Part shown: piece by piece, positions 1-9,258 of the stretch | How the letters are laid out: each line of letters begins with the position of its first letter | Position numbering within the stretch: position 1 is the first letter of the stretch | Assembly (NCBI RefSeq): GCF_039539525.1 | Contig: NZ_BAABDH010000112.1 | Span: 48,925 to 112,924, forward strand | Direction of reading: 5' to 3' | Length of the DNA: 64,000 nucleotides | From: Hymenobacter algoricola | Lineage (GTDB): Bacteria > Bacteroidota > Bacteroidia > Cytophagales > Hymenobacteraceae | Notes under the pieces: generated by a model | Told to the model about the DNA's origin: nothing | The model's input: only the letters and a program-made list of their open reading frames with translations | Databases searched by the model: none | Translations under genes and position numbers: made by a program

Positions 1-368
1 CGCGGGTCGTCCTTCTTGTAGGCTTCCCGGCTGTCTTCTTCCGAGGCGTTATTGGTGGCCCGCACGGCCGCCGTGTCCAGGTTCTGCGGGGCGCCGCCGC
101 GCTGCTCGGGCGCTGCCGTGCTCGGGGCCGCCACACCGTGGGGCGTAGCGTCGGTGGGGCGGGCAGCCGTGGCATTGGGGGCCCCGGGCTCGTGGCCGAA
201 GTCGCCGTAGGCGGGAGTACCGGAAGGCGCCGCCGGGGCCGAGTCGCCGGCGCGCTTTTCGCCTTCAACGTGGTTTTCGGCCTTGGCGTCCTTGTCGGTC
301 GACTTGGTGCGGAACTCGCTGAACTCGTCCGGATTATCGTTGCTGCCGTCGTTAGGGTTGTGTGCCAT
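1..368 (-). CDS. hydrophilic hypothetical protein, C-terminus cut by window edge
   Basis: An open frame runs from the ATG at 366-368 leftward to the window edge without a stop. The protein begins MAHNPNDGSNDNPDEF and is rich in Ala, Pro, Gly, Asp and Glu, with no hydrophobic segment. It looks disordered and soluble. I do not recognise a family. The frame is open for 122 codons in GC-rich DNA, which supports coding, but the 3' end is missing. Confidence 0.6.
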   Translation of the reverse strand, partial: MAHNPNDGSNDNPDEFSEFRTKSTDKDAKAENHVEGEKRAGDSAPAAPSGTPAYGDFGHEPGAPNATAARPTDATPHGVAAPSTAAPEQRGGAPQNLDTAAVRATNNASEEDSREAYKKDDP

Positions 369-567
369 AGTAGGAGGTAAAAGAAAGTAGGAGTGATGGG
401 CGGGAAAAGTGCCGTGGTGCTTTCGTGTACGCAGAAACCCCCGGATTGGCTGCCCCGGGTTCGAAAAACCGTTTTCCCGGCTCCGGCGCAACCTCGCCGC
501 CGGTGGCAGAGTTAAAAGCAGGCGGCTGCCGCTGGTGGCGGAGCATTCTTTTCATCCTTCTCAGCGC

Positions 568-852
568 ATGAACCCGACCCTCACCCACAACCAGGACGAG
601 CAGGCGTTTTACGCCTCCCAGCAGGGCTACGAGGCCGAGCTAACCTACTCCCGCCCGGCCGACAACGTTATTGACTTCACCCATACCTTCGTAGACGAGC
701 AGCTGCGGGGCAAGGGCGTGGGCGAGCTGCTGGCCAAAACCGCGCTGGCCTTTGCCCGCGAGCAGCACCTGCGCGTGCGCACGTCCTGCTCGTTTGTGCG
801 CGGCTTTGTGGAGCAGCACCAGCAGGAGTACCAGGACCTTCTGGACCAGTAG
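568..852 (+). CDS. small GNAT-type N-acetyltransferase (COG2388-like)
   Basis: 94 residues from the ATG at 568; upstream codons in the same frame do not resemble the family. The core VDEQLRGKGVGELLAKTAL is the acetyl-CoA binding loop (R/Q-x-x-G-x-G/A) of the short YjdJ/COG2388 acetyltransferases, followed by an F-A-R-E helix and a Cys-Ser-Phe-Val strand typical of these proteins. The substrate is unknown. It is a stand-alone gene, divergent from the gene at 1-368. Confidence 0.8.
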   Translation: MNPTLTHNQDEQAFYASQQGYEAELTYSRPADNVIDFTHTFVDEQLRGKGVGELLAKTALAFAREQHLRVRTSCSFVRGFVEQHQQEYQDLLDQ

Positions 853-952
853 CTGCCCTGCTGGTAGCTGCCTGGCCGCTCAGGCCTTACCGGGTCGCCT
901 GCGGCTTCCCGCGGGTTGTAAACCGGGCTCCACCGGTGCCGGGCGGACCAGC

Positions 953-985
953 AAAAAGCCCGGGCTCCACTGCTGGAGCCCGGGC
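953..985 (-). terminator. intrinsic terminator of the nuclease gene
   Basis: A perfect 12-bp stem (958-969 with 974-985, 4-nt loop) is followed on the minus strand by five T. It sits directly downstream of the stop codon of the minus-strand nuclease gene. With only A-rich sequence on the other side, it mainly serves leftward transcripts. Confidence 0.85.
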
Positions 986-1012
986 CATTTGCCTAGCCGG
1001 CGGCGGGGCTGA

Positions 1013-3334
1013 TCAGGGGCGCACAGCCACGCGGCTGGTGTAGCGCACCCCATCGACGGTCACGCGCACCGAGTACAGGCCGGCCGGCAGGGCCGCAACG
1101 TTCAGCGTCGCGGCGTCGGCTCCGCTCAGGGGCTGGGTCAGCATCAGCACCTGCTGGCCCAGGGCATTGTAGAGGCCGATTTCGGCGGTGTGGCGGCCGC
1201 GCAGGCCGGGAACACGCACCTGGAAGGCTCCCGCCGTCGGGTTGGGATACACTGCCAGGCCGGTGCCCAGCGGGGCGGCTTTGGGGGTACCCGTAACCAG
1301 GCAGGCCGAGCTGGTGTAGAGGCCGACGTTGGTGAAGACATCCACGCCGAGGCTCTGCCACTCGCCGGCGGCCTGGGCCCAGCGGGTGTTGCCGTGGCCT
1401 ACCGTGGCTTTGCGCACCAGCGTGTTGTTGGTAGTGCTGCCGCCGCCCGGAATCACCCAGCCCGTACCCGTCGGCTGCTGCCCGATAACGCCGATAACGT
1501 CGATGGTGTCGGTGCCATCGAACAGACCCAGCGCATCGTCGCCGTTGAAGAAGGTAATGTTTGAGGTGACGTTGGCCTTGGCCAGCACCGGCGCGACCGA
1601 GCCGGCATTGGCAATGACGTAAACGGCGCCGGGGTTCAGCATGCCGGTCAGGGCCTGGGTAGACGTGGGCGTCGTGGCGCCGTTGGCAAACAGGTCGACC
1701 CGCAGGCCGGCCAGGTTGATGATGTCGGGGGTAGGGTTGAAAATCTCGACGTACTTGGTATTGCCGGTCGATGACTCAGCGTACTCCGAGAAGTACAGGT
1801 CGGAGCAGCTGGTGCCGGCCGGGGCCTGGTCGTCGTTCAGGATGCTCAGCGTGTGGGTGCTGTTCAGGCTTAGCACGGCGCCGCCCGTGGTGGGCGTACC
1901 GAGCTGCAGGCGCACGGTTTCGTTGGACTCGGGCGTGACGTCCCCGCTCACCGTGATGGTCACGGGCACCGTCTGGGTGGCCTGGCCGGCGGCGAAGGTG
2001 ACGCTGGTGGTATTCAGCACGTAGTCCGTCGCGTCGGCGGTGGTGGCGGACGTGACTACCGTGACGGGGATGGTGACGGCGGCCGAGGGGGCACTGCCGG
2101 TCAGCGTGACGTTGGCGGTGTAGGTGGTCGTGCCGGCGTCGCCTTCGGTAATGGTGCCCGTGGCCGAAGCAAAGGCAATGGTCGGGGCCGGGCCGTCGTC
2201 GTTAGTGATGGTCAGCACGTGGCTGGCGGGGCCGCCGATGGCCGCGCCCGAGCTGGCGTTGAGCAGGTTCAGCTGCACGGTTTCATCGGCCTCCGGGGTC
2301 GTGTCGCCGTTCACCGTGATGGTGACGGTCTGAGTGGTCTGGCCGGCGGCAAAGGTCAGCGTCTGGGCTGAGAAGAGGTAGTCGCTCGGCGTCAGGGCCG
2401 TCGAGTTGGCGGCATCGGGAGCCACCTGCACGGTGAGGGCCGCGGTGGGGGCCGGGGTTACCGAAACCGTCACGGTATACGGCTTGGTGCCGGTGTTGCC
2501 TTCGGTGGTGGTACCGGTAGCCGTAGCAAAGCTAAACGTGGGCTGGATGGTGAAGCCCCAGGCGCGGGCTACCAGGTCGGGGTAGGCAATGTAGGGGTTG
2601 AAGTTGCCCTGGCTTTTGGCGGCCCGGCGGTTCCGCTCCCGCTCGCGCGCATCAACCGGGTCGCCCAGGTGCCACTGGTAGAGCGTGTTGAGGTCGGCCA
2701 GGGCCGCAATTACCTCCTTGCCGGGGTCAAACGACTGGCCCTGGTGCATGGTGTAGAAGTAGAAGGCGGCGCGGGCCAGGTTGCCTTTGTGGTCTTCGCG
2801 GGGCTCAAACATGGTGTTCGTGTCCTCGCTCCACTCGTCGATGTTGGCGGCAGGAATAGCGGCCTGGGCCACCGTGCCGCGCATCCAGAGCTGGGTGCTG
2901 GCGTCGGCGATTTCGCCGAACGGGTCACTGCCGCGGTTGGAGTTCCAGGTGTCGTAGGTGGGGTAGAGGTGGTGAATATCGGCCTTCATGCGGCTGACCT
3001 CATTGAACCAGGACTGCGGAATGCTGTGCTCACAGTTCAGGCGGCCCACGTTGCTGGTGCTGGTGGCCGTCGAGTCCAGGGTTTTGGGCACCGAGTAGCC
3101 CGAATACACGCAGGTAAGCTGGCCGTTGTACACGTCCACGTAGTTGTACATCTTGCCCCGGGCCCGGTCGTAGCCCAGATCCACCCGCTTGCCGTCGTAC
3201 CAGTTCTGGACCAGCCAGGTTTTCAGCGTCTGACCCTGCAGGGTAGTGGGAGGGGCCGCGGGCATTACTTGAGCCGTAGCGGCCGTGCTCAGGCCCAAAA
3301 CGGCCGCGCAGGCCCAGGCGAAAAAGTGCTTCAT
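1013..3334 (-). CDS. secreted endonuclease I family nuclease with Calx-beta, lamin-tail and T9SS sorting domains
   Basis: 773 residues. A signal peptide (1-21, ending ATAQ) is followed by an endonuclease I domain (about 30-255) with the motif NCEHSIPQSWF at 100-110. Glu102/His103 and the Asn in TWNSNRGSDPFG (about 131) match the metal and catalytic positions of that family. Two Calx-beta-like repeats, each ending in an LTI/SILNDD motif, span roughly 270-500. A lamin-tail-like domain starts at CSDLYFSEYAES. The last ~80 residues (VYPNPTAGAF...AGLYSVRV) are a type IX secretion C-terminal sorting domain. The protein should be exported by Sec and then by T9SS to the surface or medium to degrade nucleic acids. 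It is monocistronic with its own terminator. Confidence 0.9.
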   Translation of the reverse strand: MKHFFAWACAAVLGLSTAATAQVMPAAPPTTLQGQTLKTWLVQNWYDGKRVDLGYDRARGKMYNYVDVYNGQLTCVYSGYSVPKTLDSTATSTSNVGRLNCEHSIPQSWFNEVSRMKADIHHLYPTYDTWNSNRGSDPFGEIADASTQLWMRGTVAQAAIPAANIDEWSEDTNTMFEPREDHKGNLARAAFYFYTMHQGQSFDPGKEVIAALADLNTLYQWHLGDPVDARERERNRRAAKSQGNFNPYIAYPDLVARAWGFTIQPTFSFATATGTTTEGNTGTKPYTVTVSVTPAPTAALTVQVAPDAANSTALTPSDYLFSAQTLTFAAGQTTQTVTITVNGDTTPEADETVQLNLLNASSGAAIGGPASHVLTITNDDGPAPTIAFASATGTITEGDAGTTTYTANVTLTGSAPSAAVTIPVTVVTSATTADATDYVLNTTSVTFAAGQATQTVPVTITVSGDVTPESNETVRLQLGTPTTGGAVLSLNSTHTLSILNDDQAPAGTSCSDLYFSEYAESSTGNTKYVEIFNPTPDIINLAGLRVDLFANGATTPTSTQALTGMLNPGAVYVIANAGSVAPVLAKANVTSNITFFNGDDALGLFDGTDTIDVIGVIGQQPTGTGWVIPGGGSTTNNTLVRKATVGHGNTRWAQAAGEWQSLGVDVFTNVGLYTSSACLVTGTPKAAPLGTGLAVYPNPTAGAFQVRVPGLRGRHTAEIGLYNALGQQVLMLTQPLSGADAATLNVAALPAGLYSVRVTVDGVRYTSRVAVRP

Positions 3335-3497
3335 GTAGGGGTGGAGAAGGGGGAACGAAAAAACGCCTCTAAAGGTCGGAAAATTACGGCGTAGATGCGC
3401 TATGCGGCTGGCGCTCTGCCGTCAGGGAAGTGCGCTTTAGCCGGTGAAGGGCCCAATAGTCATCAAAGCGTAACCTGGAACCCGGCCTGAAAACAAG

Positions 3498-3525
3498 AAA
3501 AGCCGACCTGAGGGGGTCGGCTTTT
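3498..3525. terminator. bidirectional intrinsic terminator
   Basis: An 11-bp perfect stem (3498-3508 with 3515-3525) has A-runs on one side and T-runs on the other, so it can stop transcription both ways. It follows the minus-strand fasciclin gene. Confidence 0.8.
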
Positions 3526-3558
3526 CGCTAAGCGTCGGGTGCCGGAGCACCGCGCAAA

Positions 3559-4275
3559 TTACTTGGTTGGCATCAGTACCGTGTCGATAACGTGGGTTAC
3601 CCCGTTGCTGTCGACGATGTTGGGGATGGTAACCGTGGCCATGCCGCCTTTCGCGTCGCGCAGCATCACGGAGCCACCCTTCTTCATAACCGTCAGCATT
3701 TCGCCTTCCACGGTGGTCAGCGTCTGACCGTCCTTCAGGTCGGCCGCCATCAGCCGACCGGGTACCACGTGGTAGGTGAGGATGGTGGTGAGCTTGGCTT
3801 TGTTTTCGGGCATCACCAGCGTGTTTACCGTCCCGGCGGGCAGCTTGTCGAAGGCCGCGTTGGTAGGGGCAAACACGGTGTAGGGACCCGCGCCCTTCAA
3901 GGTTTCAACCAGGCCGGCCGCCTTCACCGCCGACACCAGCGTGGTGTGGTCGGTGGAGTTAACGGCATTATCCACGATGTCTTTGTCGGGCACCATCATG
4001 GCGCCGCCGACCATTACACCGGCCGAGCTGCCCATGGCCATGTCACCAGCCATCGGCTTGGTCTTGGCTTTCATCTTGCTGCCATCATCGGCTTTGCCTT
4101 TCATCTTGGTTTTGCCGTCGTCGCCCACCTTGGTTTTCGACATCATGCCGTCGGCCTTGGTTTTGGTCTTTTCAGAGTCCGACTTCGACGACATGCTTTG
4201 GGCCAGGGAGGCGGAAGCAGTGCCCAGACTGAAAATGGCGGCCAAGGCAAAAGTGGAAATCAAGTGCTTGTTCAT
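3559..4275 (-). CDS. exported fasciclin (FAS1) domain protein
   Basis: 238 residues with a signal peptide (1-25), then a Lys/Ser/Met-rich low-complexity linker (about 26-90) made of K-T-K and K-M-K repeats. One FAS1 domain covers about 97-237, recognisable by LVSAVKAAGLVETLKGAGPYTVFAPTNAAF-type sequence, the YHVVPG strand and the terminal HVIDTVLMP. FAS1 proteins act in adhesion outside the cytoplasm. The Lys-rich spacer is unusual and may bind anionic surface polymers, which is inference. Single gene, terminator at 3498-3525. Confidence 0.9.
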   Translation of the reverse strand: MNKHLISTFALAAIFSLGTASASLAQSMSSKSDSEKTKTKADGMMSKTKVGDDGKTKMKGKADDGSKMKAKTKPMAGDMAMGSSAGVMVGGAMMVPDKDIVDNAVNSTDHTTLVSAVKAAGLVETLKGAGPYTVFAPTNAAFDKLPAGTVNTLVMPENKAKLTTILTYHVVPGRLMAADLKDGQTLTTVEGEMLTVMKKGGSVMLRDAKGGMATVTIPNIVDSNGVTHVIDTVLMPTK

Positions 4276-4400
4276 AGGAGGGAAGAAAGGGTGAGAATTT
4301 ATCTTACTGTCGGGCTATACGGCACAAGGTCGACAATGGATTCGGCCGGCGCTGAGCAAAGCCCCGCGAGGGCCGCCGGCCGGAACCCGGATTCCGAATC

Positions 4401-4616
4401 CTAGTCTTCCATCGCCGAGCCTTCGGCCTGGGTGGCAAACCAGGTCAGAATGGCGTTGGTGTCGTGGGGGTTGCCCTGCCGGAGGTAACGCATGGCAGCC
4501 AGCTTCCAGCCCTGAAACATTTCCGGGCGCTGCCGCCGGTTGCGGATTCGGTTGGGGTGGGCCTGCAGCCAGTGGTTAACCAGGGTGCGGACGCGCTTGT
4601 TTTCAGGGTTTTCCAT
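4401..4616 (-). CDS. small basic hypothetical protein
   Basis: 71 residues from the ATG at 4614-4616 (MENPENKRVRTL). The frame is open upstream to 4766, but the additional codons are AT-rich and look like promoter sequence, so the shorter start was chosen. The protein is rich in Arg, Asn and Gln with aromatic residues, with no membrane segment or known motif. The family is not recognised. Confidence 0.55.
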   Translation of the reverse strand: MENPENKRVRTLVNHWLQAHPNRIRNRRQRPEMFQGWKLAAMRYLRQGNPHDTNAILTWFATQAEGSAMED

Positions 4617-4919
4617 GAGCAGGAGGGGAATGAAGAAGCGTCTAACTTCTTCTAAGATAAATGAAATGCCGCAGACCCGCACCACTGTCACAGCAGCCGG
4701 CAGATTGGCGGGAGTAAAATCTGGCAAGATGCTTAAACGGCAGTAGTTTGTCTCGTAAAAAATCATAGTAAAAGAAAAATATAGCCCGGCTATTTCGTGT
4801 CACGATTTGCTTGAAAAAGGCCTTTCATCAAAGGCCGCAATTGCCTTGCTTTACTTACTTTCCATCCTTCTTTTCTTCAAACCATTCCGCCGGAGTGTCT
4901 GGCGCTGGTATCCTTTTCT

Positions 4920-5267
4920 ATGGTTCCACTCCTGAAACAAACCAGCCTGACCGCCGTCGGCTTTGCCCCCCTGGGCACCACCGGCCAGCCCGCCTACCAG
5001 GCTTCTGCCCAACCCGCCGCCTACATTCCACCCAGCGAGATACGCTACGTGCACACCTGCCAGGCCCAGGACGGGACACAGCTGTACGTGTACTCCTGGC
5101 TCGATGCCCCGGGCTACCTGCTCTCGACGCACCCGCACATCACTTCCCTGAGCCACATCATCGCCGAGCTGGACACGGATGATGTGCAGGCCCTGCAAGC
5201 GGCGGTCAACGATTTTTTCCTGCGCCACGCCGGGGCCTACGACCATCCGGCCATCGGCAGCAACTGA
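4920..5267 (+). CDS. hypothetical soluble protein
   Basis: 115 residues. It has an Ala/Pro-rich N-terminal third and a compact C-terminal part with EIRYVHTCQAQDG and DDVQALQAAVNDFF. It has no signal peptide or transmembrane helix. It is preceded by an AT-rich stretch (4760-4880) that probably holds its promoter, and converges on icd with a shared terminator. No family assigned. Confidence 0.6.
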   Translation: MVPLLKQTSLTAVGFAPLGTTGQPAYQASAQPAAYIPPSEIRYVHTCQAQDGTQLYVYSWLDAPGYLLSTHPHITSLSHIIAELDTDDVQALQAAVNDFFLRHAGAYDHPAIGSN

Positions 5268-5370
5268 TGGCCCCGGCGCCCCGCGCATGGGCAGGAGAAA
5301 CTCTGCAAAGTGGCCCGTAGGTCAGCAGGGGCTGCGGATGCCCAGAGCTGCGTAGGTAGGTGGTAAAGCC

Positions 5371-5405
5371 AAAAAAGCCTATCCGGGAACCGGACAGGCT
5401 TTTTT
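5371..5405. terminator. bidirectional terminator between converging genes
   Basis: The hairpin AAAAAAGCCT..AGGCTTTTT is extended inward by TCCGG/CCGGA with one mismatch and a 3-nt loop. It lies between the 3' ends of the gene at 4920-5267 and icd, and can serve both. Confidence 0.85.
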
Positions 5406-5424
5406 AGGGCAGCTGGAGGCAGGA

Positions 5425-6657
5425 TTACTTGCCCAGCTTGCGCTTCAGGTTTTCGTCCAGCGCCGCCAGGAATTCCTCGGTGTAGAGGTAGTCGCGGCCG
5501 TGCTCCACCTTGTTGCCGTGGATGCAGACGGCTAGGTCCTTGGTCATCTTGCCGCTTTCCACGGTTTCGATGCACACGGCTTCCAGGGCTTTGCAGAAGT
5601 CAATCAGCTCCTGGTTCTGGTCCAGGATGCCGCGGAACTCCAGGCCCCGGGTCCAGGCGAAAATGGAGGCAATGGGATTGGTCGACGTCGGCTTGCCGGC
5701 CTGATGGTCGCGGTAGTGACGCGTAACGGTGCCGTGGGCGGCTTCGGCCTCCATGGTGCTGCCGTCGGGCGTGACCAGCGTGGAGGTCATCAGGCCCAGG
5801 GAGCCAAAGCCCTGGGCGACGGTGTCGCTCTGCACGTCGCCGTCGTAGTTTTTGCAGGCCCACACGAAGTTGCCGTTCCATTTCAGGGCCGAGGCTACCA
5901 TGTCGTCGATCAGACGGTGCTCGTAGGTGATGCCGGCGGCCTTGAACTTGGCCTGGTAGTCCTGCTCGTAGATTTCCTGGAAGATGTCCTTGAAGCGGCC
6001 ATCGTACTTCTTCAGAATGGTGTTCTTGGTGCTCAGGTACAGCGGCCAGCCTTTCATCAGGGCCTGGTTGAAGCAGGCGTGGGCAAAGCCGCGGATGGAC
6101 TCGTCGGTGTTGTACATGGCCAGGGCCACGCCGTCGCTCTTGAAGTCATACACGTTGAACGACTGCACTTCGCCGCCGTCTTCGGGCGTGAAGGTGATGG
6201 TGAGCTTACCCTTACCCTTGGTCACGAAGTCGGTGGCCCGGTACTGGTCGCCGAAGGCGTGGCGGCCGATGCAGATGGGCGCGGTCCAGTTGGGCACCAG
6301 GCGGGGCACGTTGCTCATCACGATTGGCTCGCGGAACACTGTGCCGTCCAGAATGTTGCGGATGGTGCCGTTGGGCGACTTCCACATCTGCTTGAGGTTG
6401 AATTCCTTGACCCGCTCCTCGTCGGGGGTGATGGTGGCGCACTTGATGCCCACGCCGTACTGCCGGATGGCGTTGGCGGCATCGATGGTCACCTGGTCGT
6501 TGGTTTCGTCGCGGTACTCAATGCCCAGGTCATAGTACTTGATGTCCAGCTCCAGGTACGGGGTTATCAGCTTGTCCTTGATGAACTTCCAGATGATGCG
6601 CGTCATTTCGTCGCCATCCAGCTCGACGACCGGATTTGCTACTTTGATTTTTGTCAT
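5425..6657 (-). CDS. icd: NADP-dependent isocitrate dehydrogenase, eukaryotic-type
   Basis: 410 residues from the ATG at 6655-6657 (MTKIKVANPVVELDGDEMTRIIW). An upstream in-frame start at 6765 would add 36 residues without family resemblance. The start region, KSPNGTIRNILDGTVFREP (substrate-binding Ser and Asn), the Arg residues in VPRLVPNWTAPICIGRHAFGDQY and the C-terminal AAHGTVTRHYRDHQ motif are those of the dimeric type II enzyme. It converts isocitrate and NADP to 2-oxoglutarate, CO2 and NADPH in the citric acid cycle. Confidence 0.95.
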   Translation of the reverse strand: MTKIKVANPVVELDGDEMTRIIWKFIKDKLITPYLELDIKYYDLGIEYRDETNDQVTIDAANAIRQYGVGIKCATITPDEERVKEFNLKQMWKSPNGTIRNILDGTVFREPIVMSNVPRLVPNWTAPICIGRHAFGDQYRATDFVTKGKGKLTITFTPEDGGEVQSFNVYDFKSDGVALAMYNTDESIRGFAHACFNQALMKGWPLYLSTKNTILKKYDGRFKDIFQEIYEQDYQAKFKAAGITYEHRLIDDMVASALKWNGNFVWACKNYDGDVQSDTVAQGFGSLGLMTSTLVTPDGSTMEAEAAHGTVTRHYRDHQAGKPTSTNPIASIFAWTRGLEFRGILDQNQELIDFCKALEAVCIETVESGKMTKDLAVCIHGNKVEHGRDYLYTEEFLAALDENLKRKLGK

Positions 6658-6864
6658 TTCTAACGGGTTGGATTTGGTGGGTACTGGGTTGTTCCGCGGC
6701 GCCTGTGCGGCGCCGGCTGGGGTATACGGCCGGGTAGGCCAAATGTCCCGGAACGAAGCCCCCAAAGTAACACATTGGGGCTTTGGCCGGCTGAAAAACC
6801 ACCAGAAAGCCCCCGGATACCGCAGAAAGGCCCGGCGGCTAGGCGGTTAAGACCAGTCCGCCAC

Positions 6865-8985
6865 TCATTTTCCGGCCGGCTTAAAGCTCACTGCCGCCCC
6901 GCCGCCGGGGGCCAGCAGCAGTTTCAGCACGGTTTTGTGGTCCACCTGCTGCCGGCGGATCTGGTAGGCCATCGGGTTCTGGTCCCAGCTGGCGCCTTTG
7001 CCGTCGGCGTAGATGGTGGCCTCATACTGCCGGCCCGGAGTCAGGAAATCGAGCTTCACGCTTTGCGCACGGGCGTTTTCGTCGGTGATGGCGCCCAGGT
7101 ACCACTCGTCTTTGCCCTTGGCTTTGCGCACCGTGGTGATGTAGTCGCCGGGCTCCGCGGCCAGGATGCGGGTGTCGTCCCAGTCCACGGCCACGTCCTC
7201 GATAAACCGGAAAGCGTCGAGGTGCTGCTCGTAGGCTTCGGGCAGGTCGGCGGCCATCTGCAGGGGCGAGTACATGGTCACGTACAGGGCCAGCTGCTTG
7301 GCCAGGGTGGTGTGTACCTGCCGGCCTTTATTGCGCGCCGGGTTCCAGTCGTCGAGCTTGATCTGGAAGATACCCGGAGTGTAGTCCATCGGGCCGCCCA
7401 TCAGGCGGGTGAAGGGCAGGATGGTTTCGTGCTCGGGTGGGTTGCCGCTGCTCCAGGCGTTGAACTCGTTGCCCCGGGCCGCCTCGTTGGCCAGCCAGTT
7501 GGGGTAGGTGCGGTGCAGGCCCGTGGGCCGCACCGACTCGTGCATGTCCACCATAAGGCGGTGGTCGGCCGTGAGCCGGGCCGTACGCACGTAGTGGTTC
7601 ACCATCCACTGCCCGTCGTGGTGCTCCCCGCGGGGGATGATGCGGCCCACGTAGCCGGTTTTTACGGCCGCGTAGTGGTGCTCCTGCATAAAGCGGTAGG
7701 CGGCCGGCTGCCGCCGCTCGTAGTTGGTGACCGACGAGCTGGTTTCGTGGTGCATCATCAGCTGCACCCCCTTGCCCTGGGCATACTGCTGCAATTCGGC
7801 CACGGCAAAGTCGGGGTAGGGCGTTACGAAGTCGAAGACCTCCTCTTTCCAGTTGTTGGCCCAGTCTTCCCAGCCCACGTTCCAGCCTTCCACCAGCACG
7901 CTTTGCAGGCCATGGGCGGCGGCAAAGTCGATGTAGCGCTTCACGTTGGCCGTATTGGCCCCGTGGTGGCCGTTGGATTTAAGGGCGTTCCAGTTGGTGT
8001 CGGCCAGCTTGAGGTTGGTGGTGTCGGCGTAGTTCCAGCTGGCCTTGTTGACGTGCATCTCCCACCACACGCCCACGAACTTCTGGGGCTGAATCCAGCC
8101 CGTATCGGTGAGCTTGGGGGGCTCGTTCAGGTTCAGGATCAGCTTGGAGGCCAGCACGGCCGGGGCATTGTCGGCCACCACGATGGTGCGCCAGGGCGTG
8201 TGCTCGGGCGCCTGCAGGTAGGCTTTGGCCCCCGTGCCGCTGGCATCGGGCACGAGCTGGCTGCTCAGGCCGAAGGTTTTCGGGTCTACGTTCAGCATCA
8301 GGGCCGGGTAGTTGACCAGCGCGGCCTCGTGGAGGTTGACGTAGAGCCCGTCGTCGGACCTGAGCATCAGCGGCGTCTGCACCCGCCGGGGCGCTGATTT
8401 GAGCTGGATGGCCTCGATGCCGGCGCTGTTGACCTCGCTCAGGCGGGTAGTGGAGTAGGTATATTCGTTGGAGTCGTAGTCGCCCGGAATCCAGAAGGCC
8501 TTGTGGTTGGCGGGCAGGTTGAACTCGGTGTGCTCGTCCTGCACCGTAAAGTAGGCCAGCGAAGGCTGGGCGGGCACCTCGTAGCGGAAGCCCACGCCGT
8601 CGGCAAATACCCGGAAGACTAAGTCGAGCCGGCGGCCGGTGGCGGCCGGCTGGCGCAGGTGCACCGTCAGCTGCTGGTAGTGGTTGCGGATGCTCCTGAC
8701 CTCGCCCCACACCGGCTGCCAGGTGTCGTCCACCTCCGTTACCTCACTGCCCAGCAGCACCAGTGGCCCATCGAACCCTTTGCCATCGGCAAAGGCCAGT
8801 CCCAGGCGGGAAGGCAGGATAACCGGCTTCGGGCCGTAGAAAACGGCGTAGCTGGGGCGGCCGTCCGGGGCCAGGGCAAACTGGAGGCTCACTTTATCCT
8901 GGCGGGCCGTCAGCGGCGCGCGGGCCTGGGCCGCGGCCTGGTAGCTGGCCGTCAGCAGGAGCAAAAGCAGCAGAAGGTTTCTCAT
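6865..8985 (-). CDS. glycoside hydrolase family 97 (SusB-like alpha-glucosidase)
   Basis: 706 residues. An N-terminal signal peptide (poly-Leu, cleavage near AAAQA) places it in the periplasm or outer layers. An N-terminal beta-sandwich is followed by a TIM barrel with VLVEGWNVGWEDWANNW, then HHETSSSV and the HESVRPTGLHRTYPNW-x-EFNAW region. The Glu residues in HHE, HES and EFNAW sit where the inverting SusB-type enzymes keep their catalytic and calcium-binding Glu residues. The expected activity is release of glucose from alpha-glucans. No susC/susD genes lie beside it here. The substrate is inferred from the family only. Confidence 0.9.
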   Translation of the reverse strand: MRNLLLLLLLLTASYQAAAQARAPLTARQDKVSLQFALAPDGRPSYAVFYGPKPVILPSRLGLAFADGKGFDGPLVLLGSEVTEVDDTWQPVWGEVRSIRNHYQQLTVHLRQPAATGRRLDLVFRVFADGVGFRYEVPAQPSLAYFTVQDEHTEFNLPANHKAFWIPGDYDSNEYTYSTTRLSEVNSAGIEAIQLKSAPRRVQTPLMLRSDDGLYVNLHEAALVNYPALMLNVDPKTFGLSSQLVPDASGTGAKAYLQAPEHTPWRTIVVADNAPAVLASKLILNLNEPPKLTDTGWIQPQKFVGVWWEMHVNKASWNYADTTNLKLADTNWNALKSNGHHGANTANVKRYIDFAAAHGLQSVLVEGWNVGWEDWANNWKEEVFDFVTPYPDFAVAELQQYAQGKGVQLMMHHETSSSVTNYERRQPAAYRFMQEHHYAAVKTGYVGRIIPRGEHHDGQWMVNHYVRTARLTADHRLMVDMHESVRPTGLHRTYPNWLANEAARGNEFNAWSSGNPPEHETILPFTRLMGGPMDYTPGIFQIKLDDWNPARNKGRQVHTTLAKQLALYVTMYSPLQMAADLPEAYEQHLDAFRFIEDVAVDWDDTRILAAEPGDYITTVRKAKGKDEWYLGAITDENARAQSVKLDFLTPGRQYEATIYADGKGASWDQNPMAYQIRRQQVDHKTVLKLLLAPGGGAAVSFKPAGK

Positions 8986-9258
8986 GGGCAGGGGGCCGCA
9001 GTACCGGCGGCGGCGGAATCGGGCAAAATGCCAGCGGCTAAACCACGGGCGAGTAGCCGTAGCTTCACCAAATCAATAAGGAGGAGTGGCCCGAAACAGG
9101 GTTGTCAAAAATAGCAAATACTCGGGCAGCGGCCCGGGTGCTCACGCGGCCGCGCGGCCCCGGCGCGACCGGGATGAGGTCATGCGCCTGTTTTTTTTTT
9201 GCGCGAACTTCCCCGGCTACGTATGCTGGCTTTTCGTTTAACCCCGTCATTTCCTCCT

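Noticed and set aside
5425..6765. Longer isocitrate dehydrogenase start at 6765
   Set aside because: The extra 36 residues are unlike the family; MTKIKVANPVVELDGDEMTR is the normal N-terminus.
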